Assembly (NCBI RefSeq): GCF_001514265.1
Contig: NZ_KQ948990.1
Location: 258,320 to 322,319 of the forward strand
Origin: Streptomyces resistomycificus
GTDB taxonomy: Bacteria > Actinomycetota > Actinomycetes > Streptomycetales > Streptomycetaceae
Reading direction: 5' to 3'
Length of the DNA stretch: 64,000 nt
The translations under genes were made by a program, and so were the position numbers. Every line of letters starts with the position of its first letter. Position 1 is the first letter of the stretch. Below are positions 21,774 to 29,090 of this stretch, piece after piece. The notes under the pieces were generated by a model, which did no database searches, was not told the origin of the DNA, and saw only the letters and a program-made list of their open reading frames with translations.

Positions 21774-22003
21774 GGCGTCTCCTGCGGGCGGTAGTAGGTG
21801 GGCTGTGCGGCGAGGGCGGCAGCCCAGTCGGGGTAGTCCTGGTCGCAGCCGCACGCCTCGGCGGGGCAGGCGCAGGCCAGGTCTGCGAACGCTGTGTCAA
21901 GCGGGTCGAGTTGGTGGGACTGCTCGACCAGATCGGCGATCCGCTGCTTCAGCGTCGACAGCGGCACGTCCAGGTCGGCGATCGGGCGGGACGGGGCGGT
22001 CAC
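21770..22003 (-). CDS. Small Cys-containing protein, 77 aa
   Basis: The GTG frame VTAPSRPIADLDVPLSTLKQ has a helical first half and a Cys cluster CACPAEACGCD (four cysteines) that may bind metal. Overlaps on both sides are GTGA. The opening TAPSRPIADLD resembles that of neighbouring small genes. Unknown. Confidence 0.6.
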   Translation of the reverse strand: MTAPSRPIADLDVPLSTLKQRIADLVEQSHQLDPLDTAFADLACACPAEACGCDQDYPDWAAALAAQPTYYRPQETP

Positions 22004-22305
22004 GACGCGGCCCCCGGAGCCTGTTCGCCGCAGGTCACGTTGCGGATCGTGCGGATGTCCGCCTCGAACGCCGACAGCTGCAGCGTCCACTGGCCGTCGA
22101 TCTCGGCGTGGAACTTGATCCGTGCGTTCTCGCTGTCGGAACCGAACACGCCATTACCGAGGGCGGCAACGCGGACACGCATGCTGTCGTGCGAGACCTG
22201 GTGGGCGATGACCTTCTCGACATGCCCGGACTGCCAGGTGATCTCGTACACCTGGTGCGGGACGTTTGCGTAGAAGGACTCGCGCTTCTGGGATGATTGA
22301 GGCAC
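22000..22305 (-). CDS. Hypothetical protein, 101 aa
   Basis: The GTG start at 22305 follows AAAGGGG and yields VPQSSQKRESFYANVPHQVY. The rest is beta-rich (EITWQSGHVEKVIAHQVSHD, then IKFHAEIDGQWTLQLSAFEA). No family was recognised. It opens the coupled chain that runs to 20951. Confidence 0.65.
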   Translation of the reverse strand: MPQSSQKRESFYANVPHQVYEITWQSGHVEKVIAHQVSHDSMRVRVAALGNGVFGSDSENARIKFHAEIDGQWTLQLSAFEADIRTIRNVTCGEQAPGAAS

Positions 22306-22408
22306 GTGAAGCCCCTTTCGTTTCTACGGTTCGTGAGGGGTGGATCGCACGGCTTGGCCGCGGGGCCCCGGCTGCCGGTGTGCGAACCGGCGGTTGGGGT
22401 CTTGGCCG

Positions 22409-22708
22409 CTAAGCGGCGACGCGGGCCGGCTCGGCCTTGCTGAACGGCTTGACCGTGTAGCGCTCGATGAGGGCCACGATCTGCGCGCCGGTCAGGTAGT
22501 TGTCGCGGCCGTTGAAGACGTAGTCGATCTCCTTGCGGCGGCACATCTCGGCGATCTTGCGGCCGGAGAACGGGGCCCAGATGGCGGCCTCGTAGGGCGT
22601 GTAGGCGAAGAGCTGGCCTTCGGCGGTCTGCGGCGCCGGGAGCTTCTCGCGGATCTTGGGGGCGGGGCGCTTGCGGGGCGCGGACGTCGTGGCCTGGGGG
22701 GCGGTCAC
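22409..22708 (-). CDS. Helix-turn-helix/excisionase-like protein, 99 aa
   Basis: After a basic Pro/Ala-rich N-terminus, the core (YTPYEAAIWAPFSGRKIAEM, then CRRKEIDYVFNGRDNYLTGA) reads like a winged HTH of the excisionase type: start helix, recognition helix ending in the RKEIDYVFNGR wing, then a helix. AAGGAG precedes the GTG, which overlaps the stop of the XRE gene. Lying 1.5 kb from the integrase with the regulators, it is as good an excisionase candidate as the protein at 4341. An early-gene regulator is the alternative. Confidence 0.65.
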   Translation of the reverse strand: MTAPQATTSAPRKRPAPKIREKLPAPQTAEGQLFAYTPYEAAIWAPFSGRKIAEMCRRKEIDYVFNGRDNYLTGAQIVALIERYTVKPFSKAEPARVAA

Positions 22709-22911
22709 GGGGTCTCCTTGTGGGTGATGTCATCAGGGGTGACACCCAGCGCGTCCGCGACCTTTTCGATGTTTTCCGCACTCAGCCCGGCGAGTCCTCG
22801 TTCGACTCGGGAGAGGTGCGACCGATGGATCCCCGTCTTTGCGGAGAGCGTGCGCAGGCCCATTTGAAGAGCCCTCCTTCTGTAGCGGATAGCGCTGGAG
22901 TGCGGTCTCAC
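22705..22911 (-). CDS. XRE/Cro-type regulator, 68 aa
   Basis: The protein is little more than an HTH_3 domain: SAIRYRRRALQMGLRTLSAK, then TGIHRSHLSRVERGLAGLSA (about 6-60). GTG 22911 was chosen because the first helix of the fold needs it, although the internal ATG 22863 has the better AGGAGG site. Small size and leftward transcription into the main gene chain suggest a Cro-like switch protein opposing the larger XRE protein across the shared promoter region. Confidence 0.8.
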   Translation of the reverse strand: MRPHSSAIRYRRRALQMGLRTLSAKTGIHRSHLSRVERGLAGLSAENIEKVADALGVTPDDITHKETP

Positions 22912-23126
22912 GCCTTAGAAGCTAGCTACTCGATACGCTTCAGGCAAGCGCTAGTGCTACATCGGTGCGCTTTTTTATAGCTGCTCGGGACCGGCGCGCC
23001 CCCTACCTACCGGTAAGCACAGTGCGCCCCATGCAACCCAAACGCTCTGTTTGTGAGCCCAAGCGCAGGTCAAACGGCTCAATCCCCGCTAGGTGGTTGC
23101 ATGGAAGTAGTGCATGATGGAGAGCC
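22912..23126. promoter_or_regulatory. Divergent promoter/operator region of the regulatory switch
   Basis: This gap separates two divergent XRE genes. It contains a perfect 10-bp inverted repeat, CCATGCAACC (23029-23038) and GGTTGCATGG (23095-23104), the right copy just before the plus-strand gene, and an imperfect palindrome AGCGCTAGTGCT (22947-22958) near the minus-strand gene. The AT-rich run TTTTTTATAG (22971-22980) may hold a promoter element. Each motif set probably serves one of the two repressors. Confidence 0.65.
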
Positions 23127-23645
23127 ATGGAGCGAGATTGGGAACGGCTCGGCAGGGCATACGCGAAGGCCCGGACCGCGGCAGGCCTCACCCAGGAACA
23201 GGTCGCGGAGCGGCTGCACGTCAGCCGCACCCCCATCCAGGCCATCGAGCGCGGACGGCAGCCCAACGGCAAGGCCTTCACGAAGGTCACCCAGACGATG
23301 CGGTCCTACGCGCGCCTGGTCGGCTGGACCGAGGCGTCCCCCGATCTGATCCTCGACGGGCAGGAACCAGAACCGGCCACGCGACCCGTTTCACCGGCCG
23401 CCGAGTCCAGGTCCGGTCTTCCGCCGGCGATCGACCGCGAACTGCGTTCCGGGCAAACCCTCGACCACACCGTGGTGCACCTCAGCGGCGAAGGCGATGA
23501 CGACGATGTCAGGCTCGTAGTCGTCCTCAAGGGCGCGGAGGGCATGAGCGAGGAGGAGATCGACCGGCGCTACGAGCAGTGGCGCAGGGCGCGGCGCCAG
23601 GTGCAGGCACTGGCCGGCGAACCAGACACCCCACAGGAGCCGTAA
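23127..23645 (+). CDS. XRE family repressor, 172 aa
   Basis: The N-terminal HTH_3 domain (about 6-70: LGRAYAKARTAAGLTQEQVA, then RLHVSRTPIQAIERGRQPNG) is followed by an acidic linker and a C-terminal part with SGEGDDDDVRLVVVLKGAEG and EEEIDRRYEQWRRARRQVQA. It lies between the switch region and the integrase, transcribed towards the integrase, as expected for a maintenance repressor. One half of an inverted repeat is within about 30 bases of its start, so it likely regulates itself. Confidence 0.85.
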   Translation: MERDWERLGRAYAKARTAAGLTQEQVAERLHVSRTPIQAIERGRQPNGKAFTKVTQTMRSYARLVGWTEASPDLILDGQEPEPATRPVSPAAESRSGLPPAIDRELRSGQTLDHTVVHLSGEGDDDDVRLVVVLKGAEGMSEEEIDRRYEQWRRARRQVQALAGEPDTPQEP

Positions 23646-23745
23646 GGCATTTTCGGCCCCAGACGGTCGACTGTGACTCAAAAGTATGCTTCGATCGACA
23701 GACCGTCACCGAGGGGGGGCACTGCTCGGATCGGGGTAACAGCCC

Positions 23746-24156
23746 ATGTGGGTCATGCACGTTGAGCGTGTTCAGGGTGACTACAGAGAACCCGAGATCA
23801 TCGATCTCGAAGACGGCACAGGCTGCCTGTTCAGGCTGCACGAGATAGACATCAGCGAGGACGGCGTGAAGCCCCTCGCGAAGCTCCTCACCGAGCAGGC
23901 GCAGCGCTGGGCGCCCAGGCCGCCCGGCTCCCCCCTCGGCCCGGTTATTCCCGTGCGCTGGGAGCGCATCCCCAACCCGCCGGACCCGCTCGCCATAGGG
24001 GTCGACGACGGCCCCAACGGCATCACCTACACGCTGGACGCCAAGATGCTCAGCCAGCATGCCGCGGACTATCTCAGCCGACTCGACACGGAACGATCTC
24101 CGTACTGGCAGCGTGTACCCAAGGGCTACCACGACGGCAAGAACGACGCCGAGTAG
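23746..24156 (+). CDS. Hypothetical protein between repressor and integrase, 136 aa
   Basis: The protein begins MWVMHVERVQGDYREPEIID and has HRVQ-like beta segments, a helix (EDGVKPLAKLLTEQAQRWAP), a proline-rich stretch and TYTLDAKMLSQHAADYLSRL. The ATG at 23755 is an alternative start. It ends 19 bases before the integrase start, so the two are likely co-transcribed. No family recognised; it could help recombination or immunity. Confidence 0.65.
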   Translation: MWVMHVERVQGDYREPEIIDLEDGTGCLFRLHEIDISEDGVKPLAKLLTEQAQRWAPRPPGSPLGPVIPVRWERIPNPPDPLAIGVDDGPNGITYTLDAKMLSQHAADYLSRLDTERSPYWQRVPKGYHDGKNDAE

Positions 24157-24175
24157 CGAAGCGCAAGGGGGCACC

Positions 24176-25537
24176 GTGGCCTACGCCGAGAAGGTCTACA
24201 AGGTCCGCAACGGCAAGCAGACCAAGCAGTACACGTGGAAGGCCAAGTACAAGAAGCCCGACGGCAGGTACGGGTCCGAGTCCGGCTTCCCGACGAAGGC
24301 TCTGGCCGAGCAGTGGGGCGGGCAGCAGGAAGCGGCGATCCGCGCCGGAACCTGGATCGACCCGGACAAGCTCAACACGCCGTTCGGTGAGTGGGTCGAG
24401 ATCTGGAAGACGGCCAACAAGAAGCGCCCCCGCACCCAGAGCGGTCGCGCTTACCTGCTGGCCAAGCTCCTGCTGCCCGAGTGGGAGCACACGCCGCTAA
24501 TGCAGGTGAACAACGTCTTCACGGTGAAGTCGTGGGCAACCCGCATGGCCAAGCCGCACGGCAAGCACGACCCGGACACCGTCGCCCAGGCCCGCAGCCT
24601 GCTCTCGTCGATTCTCTCCGGCGCTGAGGACGCCGGCTACATCCCGGCGAACAAGCTCTACGGCAGGCGCATCCTCGTAGGCGGCGATCACCACGAGGAG
24701 GAAGAGGAGGTCTGGGCACAGCCCGACGAGGTGTACCGCATGAACCAGCGCATGAGCGGCGTGCACGGGCTGATGATGACTGCTGACTGCTACCTGGGAT
24801 TCCGGTGGGGGGAGTTGGCCGGCCTGCACCGGGACAACTGCCTCCTCAAGCGCGAGGACAAGATCGACGGGCGGCCGTTCGTGCGGCACGTGATCCGCGT
24901 CGATCCGAAGGTGGGCTCTCTGCACGAGGATCCGGTGGAGCTCGACGAGGAGAGCCTGGCTGCATGGGAGGCCGCCGAGGACGCGCGGCTACGGAAGTGC
25001 ATCGAGAAGGGCTGGAAGGCGAACCGCAGGAAGGCGCCGGCGAACAAGCTGCACGTCTATCTGGGGCCGCCGAAGAACAAGTACTCCGCCCGCGAGGTCG
25101 ACGTTCCGGAGTTCCTGGTGCGGCGGCTGTCCGAGCACATCGAGGCGTGGCCGCACGCGTACCCGTTCTCGACGCCGAAGGGAACGTTCTGGCTGCGCGG
25201 GAACTTCACCTCGAGGCATCTGCGGCCGGCTGCCGACGGGCGGGAGGCGATCCCCCGGAAGCGGGGCTACGCCGGCCGGGACGCGTGGGAGTCGGTGCTG
25301 CCCGGTTTCACGATGCGGGGGGCCCGGCATACGCACGACACGTGGATGAAGGACGACGGTGTGGACCGGGCCCTGCGGTTCTTGACGATGGGCTGGGTGC
25401 CGAAGGATATTGAGGGCACCTATGAGCATGTGACGCCGGAGATGCGCAGGCATCGGCTGCAGTGTCTTGAGGCTCGGTGGGAGCGCGGGAAGCGCGTGGC
25501 GGCTGAGCGGGTAGGGAGAGAGCCCGGGGGGAGTTGA
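24176..25537 (+). CDS. int: Tyrosine recombinase (integrase), 453 aa
   Basis: This enzyme catalyses site-specific integration and excision. The N-terminus (VAYAEKVYKVRNGKQTKQYT) is an arm-binding domain, then a SAM-like core-binding domain, then the catalytic domain with Arg near 209 (LGFRWGELAGL), RHTHDTWM near 384 and the nucleophilic Tyr near 414 (GTYEHVTPEM). The usual HxxR box reads RGAR and the later His position reads MGW, a pattern seen in many actinomycete integrases. GTG 24176 follows AAGGGGGCACC; an earlier in-frame ATG at 24059 lies in the previous gene. A terminator and the tRNA-Val follow. Confidence 0.95.
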   Translation: MAYAEKVYKVRNGKQTKQYTWKAKYKKPDGRYGSESGFPTKALAEQWGGQQEAAIRAGTWIDPDKLNTPFGEWVEIWKTANKKRPRTQSGRAYLLAKLLLPEWEHTPLMQVNNVFTVKSWATRMAKPHGKHDPDTVAQARSLLSSILSGAEDAGYIPANKLYGRRILVGGDHHEEEEEVWAQPDEVYRMNQRMSGVHGLMMTADCYLGFRWGELAGLHRDNCLLKREDKIDGRPFVRHVIRVDPKVGSLHEDPVELDEESLAAWEAAEDARLRKCIEKGWKANRRKAPANKLHVYLGPPKNKYSAREVDVPEFLVRRLSEHIEAWPHAYPFSTPKGTFWLRGNFTSRHLRPAADGREAIPRKRGYAGRDAWESVLPGFTMRGARHTHDTWMKDDGVDRALRFLTMGWVPKDIEGTYEHVTPEMRRHRLQCLEARWERGKRVAAERVGREPGGS

Positions 25538-25565
25538 TCTCCCAAGATTCTCCTAAATGATCTAC

Positions 25566-25600
25566 CAGAGGCCCCTTACGGATCATGTAAGGGGCCTCTG
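25566..25600 (+). terminator. Intrinsic terminator after the integrase
   Basis: A perfect 14-bp stem (25566-25579 with 25587-25600) with loop GGATCAT. It lies between the integrase and the tRNA, converging, and so can end both transcripts. Confidence 0.9.
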
Positions 25601-25608
25601 ACCTGCGG

Positions 25609-25680
<72 letters not shown>

Positions 25681-25865
25681 GAGACGAGTCGACAGCCTAC
25701 ATTGCCCGGGGCACTGCCCCGCAAACCCGTATCGCTGCGAGGGCGGGACGGGGACGGGACGGGGGTTAACCCCACCCGCGATCCGGGAGCGGCCCGGATC
25801 CCCCGGCGGGCCCGGGCTCCGTACGGTCGAAGACACGTCAGCAGTCCTTCCAGGGGGAGATCCAC

Positions 25866-26645
25866 ATGGCCCGCATGGCCCGTACCGTTCCCGTCCGTGC
25901 CGTCGCCGTCGCCGGTGCCGTGGCGGCGCTCCTCGCCGGGGCCACCGCCTGTGGCACCTCCGCCGCCGACGACAAGGATCCCGACAGCCGGTCCTTCGCG
26001 CTGCAGGGCCGCACGCTCACCGTCGACTCCGACGACTCCGCGCTGGAGATCGTCGCCACCGACGCGCACCGGGCGGGCCGGATCGAGGTGACCCGTTGGT
26101 TCCAGGGCACGGTGGCCATCGGCAAGGACCCCGAGGTGACCTGGTCCATGCGGGACGACACACTGAAGCTGCGGCTGAAGTGCACGGGCGTGGTCGCCGA
26201 CTGCGCGGCCAAGCACCGCATCGAGGTACCGCGCGGGGTGGCGGTGAACGTGCGGGACGGCGACGGCAGCGTGCGGGCACGGGGCTTCGAGGACGCGCTG
26301 GACATCCGTACCGGCGACGGGTCCGTCCACGTCACCGACTCCAGCGGCCCGCTGGAGCTGCGCACCGGCGACGGCTCGGTGCGCGCGGAGGTCTCCTCGC
26401 GCGAGGTGCGCACCCACACCGGCGACGGCTCCGTCCACCTCGAACTGGGCGCCGTACCCGACCTGGTGGAGTCCCGCAGCGGCGACGGCTCCGTGACGAT
26501 CGCGCTGCCCGACGCCACCTACCGGGTGACGACGAGGACCGGCGACGGCGCGGAGGAGGTTTCGGTGCCCCGGAGCGCGTCCAGCTCCCACGTGGTGTCC
26601 GCGCGGACGGGCGACGGCAAAGTAACGGTCCGCACGGTGAACTGA
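25866..26645 (+). CDS. Exported GDGS-repeat protein (DUF4097-like)
   Basis: The 259-residue protein has an N-terminal export signal (AVAVAGAVAALLAGATACGT) with an imperfect lipobox around Cys29, so it may be a lipoprotein. The body is a chain of about eight repeats around the motif GDGSV or TGDG, each near 20 residues, which predicts a right-handed beta-helix as in DUF4097 proteins. GGGGAGA precedes the ATG. The role at the cell surface is unknown. It is the first chromosomal gene right of the tRNA. Confidence 0.8.
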   Translation: MARMARTVPVRAVAVAGAVAALLAGATACGTSAADDKDPDSRSFALQGRTLTVDSDDSALEIVATDAHRAGRIEVTRWFQGTVAIGKDPEVTWSMRDDTLKLRLKCTGVVADCAAKHRIEVPRGVAVNVRDGDGSVRARGFEDALDIRTGDGSVHVTDSSGPLELRTGDGSVRAEVSSREVRTHTGDGSVHLELGAVPDLVESRSGDGSVTIALPDATYRVTTRTGDGAEEVSVPRSASSSHVVSARTGDGKVTVRTVN

Positions 26646-26719
26646 CCGGCCCGTGTGTTCGTCCTTAACCGGTGGGAGAATGACACGGGGCAGGACGGAC
26701 CACAGCACGGGAGAGGGAT

Positions 26720-28108
26720 GTGACGGCGACACCTTCGCAGCCGTACTCGCCGTTGGTGCCACGCGCACACCATCCTGTGCGTCACGCGCTGCGGGACACC
26801 CTCACCCTGGTCGCACTGCCTCTCGTCGTCGCGCTCGCGCTGCCCGCGTCCTTCGCGGGCGGCAGCAGCGGGACCCGGCGCTGGTTCGGCGGGCGGGCGG
26901 AGAGCCAGCGGGCCGAGGCGCAGGCCGCGAAGGACGCTGCCGCGGCCGCGTTCTACGAGCTCGACACGGCCCAGCGCGATCTGCGGATCTCGATCGAGAC
27001 CATCACGGCCGTCGACGACTCCCCCGCGGCCCGGCGCGCGGTCGCCGACTTCCAGGCGGTCAGCGCCCGCATCGACGAGGCCAGCCACCAGTACATCAAC
27101 GCCGTCGACGCGCACGACCTCGACCGTGACGACCTGGAGGCCTCGGCCGCCTCGCAGGCGCGCACCGCGCTCACCGAGGCCAAGGACGAGCTGGGCCGGG
27201 TCAAGCAGGACCTGGACCGGTTCACGGCCGGGCTCGGGCCGCTGCTCGGCAAGGCCGAGACCCAGCTGGCCCGTCTCGCCCCCTCGGTGGAGCGGGCCCG
27301 GCAGGGCCTGCTGGCCGCGTCGAACGCGCTGGACGCCGTCCGCGGTTCGGGGCTGACGGCGGACGACCTGGCCTCGCGGCTCGCCGCCCTCGGACCCGAG
27401 CTGACCAAGCTGAACCAGGGCGCCGGGGCGCACGGCGTCCCCCAGACCCTGGAGCGCGCCGAGCGCGTGGCGCGGGAGGCCGAGTCGGTCCGGGTGGAGG
27501 CCGAGCGGCTGCCGGAGCGGGCCGCCGAGATCGACCACCGGCTGGTCTCGCTGCGCACCCGCGCCCAGGCCCTCACCACCCGCGCCGGGCAGGTCGAGCC
27601 GGTGCTCAGCGAGCTGCGGCGCCGGTTCACGGCCGCCTGCTGGCAGGACCTCCAGCATGTGCCGGACCAGGCCGGGGAGAACGTGGCGCAGGCCGAGCTG
27701 AAGCTGCGCGAGGCCCGCGCCGCCCGTGACGAGCAGCGCTGGCCGGACGCCACCGCCCTGCTGTCGACGGTCCGGGCCCTGCTGAACACCACCGACGAGT
27801 CCGTCTCCGCCGCCGGGGACCGGCTGCGGCGGCTGAACGCCGTGCAGAAGGACCCGCAGCAGGAGATCGAACGCACCCGCTTCGCCATCCGCGACGCCCA
27901 GCGTCTCGCCATGGCCGGCCGGCACACCCCCGACCCGCACCACGCGCGCCCTCTGGACGACGCCGTGGCCCGCCTGGAACGCGCGATCGGCACCCTGGAG
28001 GGCCGCCATCCCGACTACTGGCACTTCCTCACGGAGACGGAGGCGGTACGGCAGGCGGTGACGCGGGTCGTGAACCAGATCCGGGACGAGCGCGGGGCCG
28101 GTCACTGA
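26720..28108 (+). CDS. Membrane-anchored coiled-coil protein, 462 aa
   Basis: One membrane segment (TLTLVALPLVVALALPASFA, about 28-47) is followed by roughly 380 residues of Ala/Glu/Arg/Leu coiled coil and a C-terminal conserved part (HPDYWHFLTETEAVRQAVTR). GTG 26720 with GAGAGG upstream is the start. Its topology suggests an envelope structural or septation-associated protein, but no family is recognised. Confidence 0.75.
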   Translation: MTATPSQPYSPLVPRAHHPVRHALRDTLTLVALPLVVALALPASFAGGSSGTRRWFGGRAESQRAEAQAAKDAAAAAFYELDTAQRDLRISIETITAVDDSPAARRAVADFQAVSARIDEASHQYINAVDAHDLDRDDLEASAASQARTALTEAKDELGRVKQDLDRFTAGLGPLLGKAETQLARLAPSVERARQGLLAASNALDAVRGSGLTADDLASRLAALGPELTKLNQGAGAHGVPQTLERAERVAREAESVRVEAERLPERAAEIDHRLVSLRTRAQALTTRAGQVEPVLSELRRRFTAACWQDLQHVPDQAGENVAQAELKLREARAARDEQRWPDATALLSTVRALLNTTDESVSAAGDRLRRLNAVQKDPQQEIERTRFAIRDAQRLAMAGRHTPDPHHARPLDDAVARLERAIGTLEGRHPDYWHFLTETEAVRQAVTRVVNQIRDERGAGH

Positions 28109-28151
28109 TTCGCCCCTACGACGCCGGCCGGACGCCGGTTAACCTGTGCTC

Positions 28152-28376
28152 ATGCCTCGCTACGAGTACCGCTGCCGGACCTGCGGCGACACCTTCGAAC
28201 TGAGCCGCCCGATGGCGGAGTCCTCCGCTCCCGCCGACTGCCCCGCGGGCCACGACGACACCGTGAAGCTCCTGTCGACGGTGGCCGTCGGCGGCTCCGC
28301 CTCCTCGCCCGCCCCGGCCCCCGGATCCGGCGGTGGCGGCGGTGGCGGCTGCTGCGGCGGGGGCTGCTGCGGCTGA
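28152..28376 (+). CDS. FmdB-family zinc-ribbon protein, 74 aa
   Basis: MPRYEYRCRTCGDTFELSRP is the FmdB/CxxC regulatory signature, with a second pair replaced by CPAGH, and a Gly/Cys-rich tail (GGGGGCCGGGCC). The ATG at 28152 is preferred over an upstream GTG because the family starts MPRYEY. It probably binds zinc; exact role is unknown. Confidence 0.85.
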   Translation: MPRYEYRCRTCGDTFELSRPMAESSAPADCPAGHDDTVKLLSTVAVGGSASSPAPAPGSGGGGGGGCCGGGCCG

Positions 28377-28439
28377 CGGCCCCCCGGCCCGGCGCCTTCC
28401 TCAGGAAACCTTCAGGTGCGGTTTTCTACCGTGGGCGGC

Positions 28440-29087
28440 ATGACAGCCGCACCGCAGTGGATCAACGGGCTCATGGACACGCTGGGCGCGCCCGGCGCCG
28501 GTCTCGCCATCGCCCTGGAGAACCTGTTCCCTCCGCTGCCGAGCGAGGTGATCCTGCCGCTCGCCGGCTTCGCGGCGAGCACCGGGCAGATGAGCCTGTG
28601 GGCCGCCCTGCTGTGGACCACCGCCGGTTCCGTGGTCGGCGCGCTCGCCCTGTACGGGGTCGGCGCGCTGCTCGGCCGTGACCGCACGGTCGCGATCGCG
28701 GCCCGGCTGCCGCTGGTGAAGGTCTCGGACATCGAGAAGACGGAGGCCTGGTTCCTCCGGCACGGCACCAAGGCGGTGTTCTTCGGCCGGATGATCCCCA
28801 TCTTCCGCAGCCTGATCTCCGTGCCGGCCGGGGTCGAGCGCATGCCGCTGCCCGTCTTCCTCGGCCTGACCACTCTGGGCAGCGCCCTGTGGAACACGGC
28901 GTTCGTGCTCGCGGGCTATCTGCTGGGCGACAACTGGACGCAGGTCACGGACATCGTGTCCGCGTACTCCAAGGTCGTCCTGGTGGGGGCCGTCCTGGCG
29001 GTCGCGGCGTTCGTCGGCGTACGGCTGCTGCGGCGGCCGGGGTCGGGCCGCCGCAGGCGCGCGCGTGACGTGAGCGCGAACTCGTAG
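28440..29087 (+). CDS. DedA family membrane protein, 215 aa
   Basis: The protein shows the family hallmarks: ENLFPPLPSEVILPLAGFAA near the N-terminus (re-entrant loop), FFGRMIPIFRSLISVPAG (the conserved F/GR-x4-R-x3-PAG motif) and four or five membrane helices. DedA proteins are flippase-like, working on polyprenyl or phospholipid carriers in the inner membrane. The C-terminal tail is very basic. Confidence 0.9.
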   Translation: MTAAPQWINGLMDTLGAPGAGLAIALENLFPPLPSEVILPLAGFAASTGQMSLWAALLWTTAGSVVGALALYGVGALLGRDRTVAIAARLPLVKVSDIEKTEAWFLRHGTKAVFFGRMIPIFRSLISVPAGVERMPLPVFLGLTTLGSALWNTAFVLAGYLLGDNWTQVTDIVSAYSKVVLVGAVLAVAAFVGVRLLRRPGSGRRRRARDVSANS

Positions 29088-29090
29088 GGG

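Larger units (their letters stand above)
1..25608. mobile_element. Integrated conjugative/phage-like element, right-hand part
   Basis: The region is bounded on the right by a tyrosine integrase gene that stops 71 bases before the 3' end of a tRNA-Val gene, the usual arrangement for an element inserted into a tRNA 3' end. Inside are XRE and GntR repressors, HNH proteins, an exonuclease/ATPase pair, a KilAC protein, a WhiB-like protein, an orphan methyltransferase, a DUF2637 membrane protein and about thirty small unknown genes, nearly all on the minus strand. To the right the content changes abruptly to housekeeping genes. The left boundary and the second attachment repeat are outside the window, so element size and type (conjugative element, prophage or mosaic) cannot be settled here. 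Confidence 0.85.

Noticed and set aside
23646..23745. GACGGTC/GACCGTC inverted pair as an attachment or operator site
   Set aside because: The arms are only 7 bases with a loop of over 25 bases, expected by chance at this GC content.
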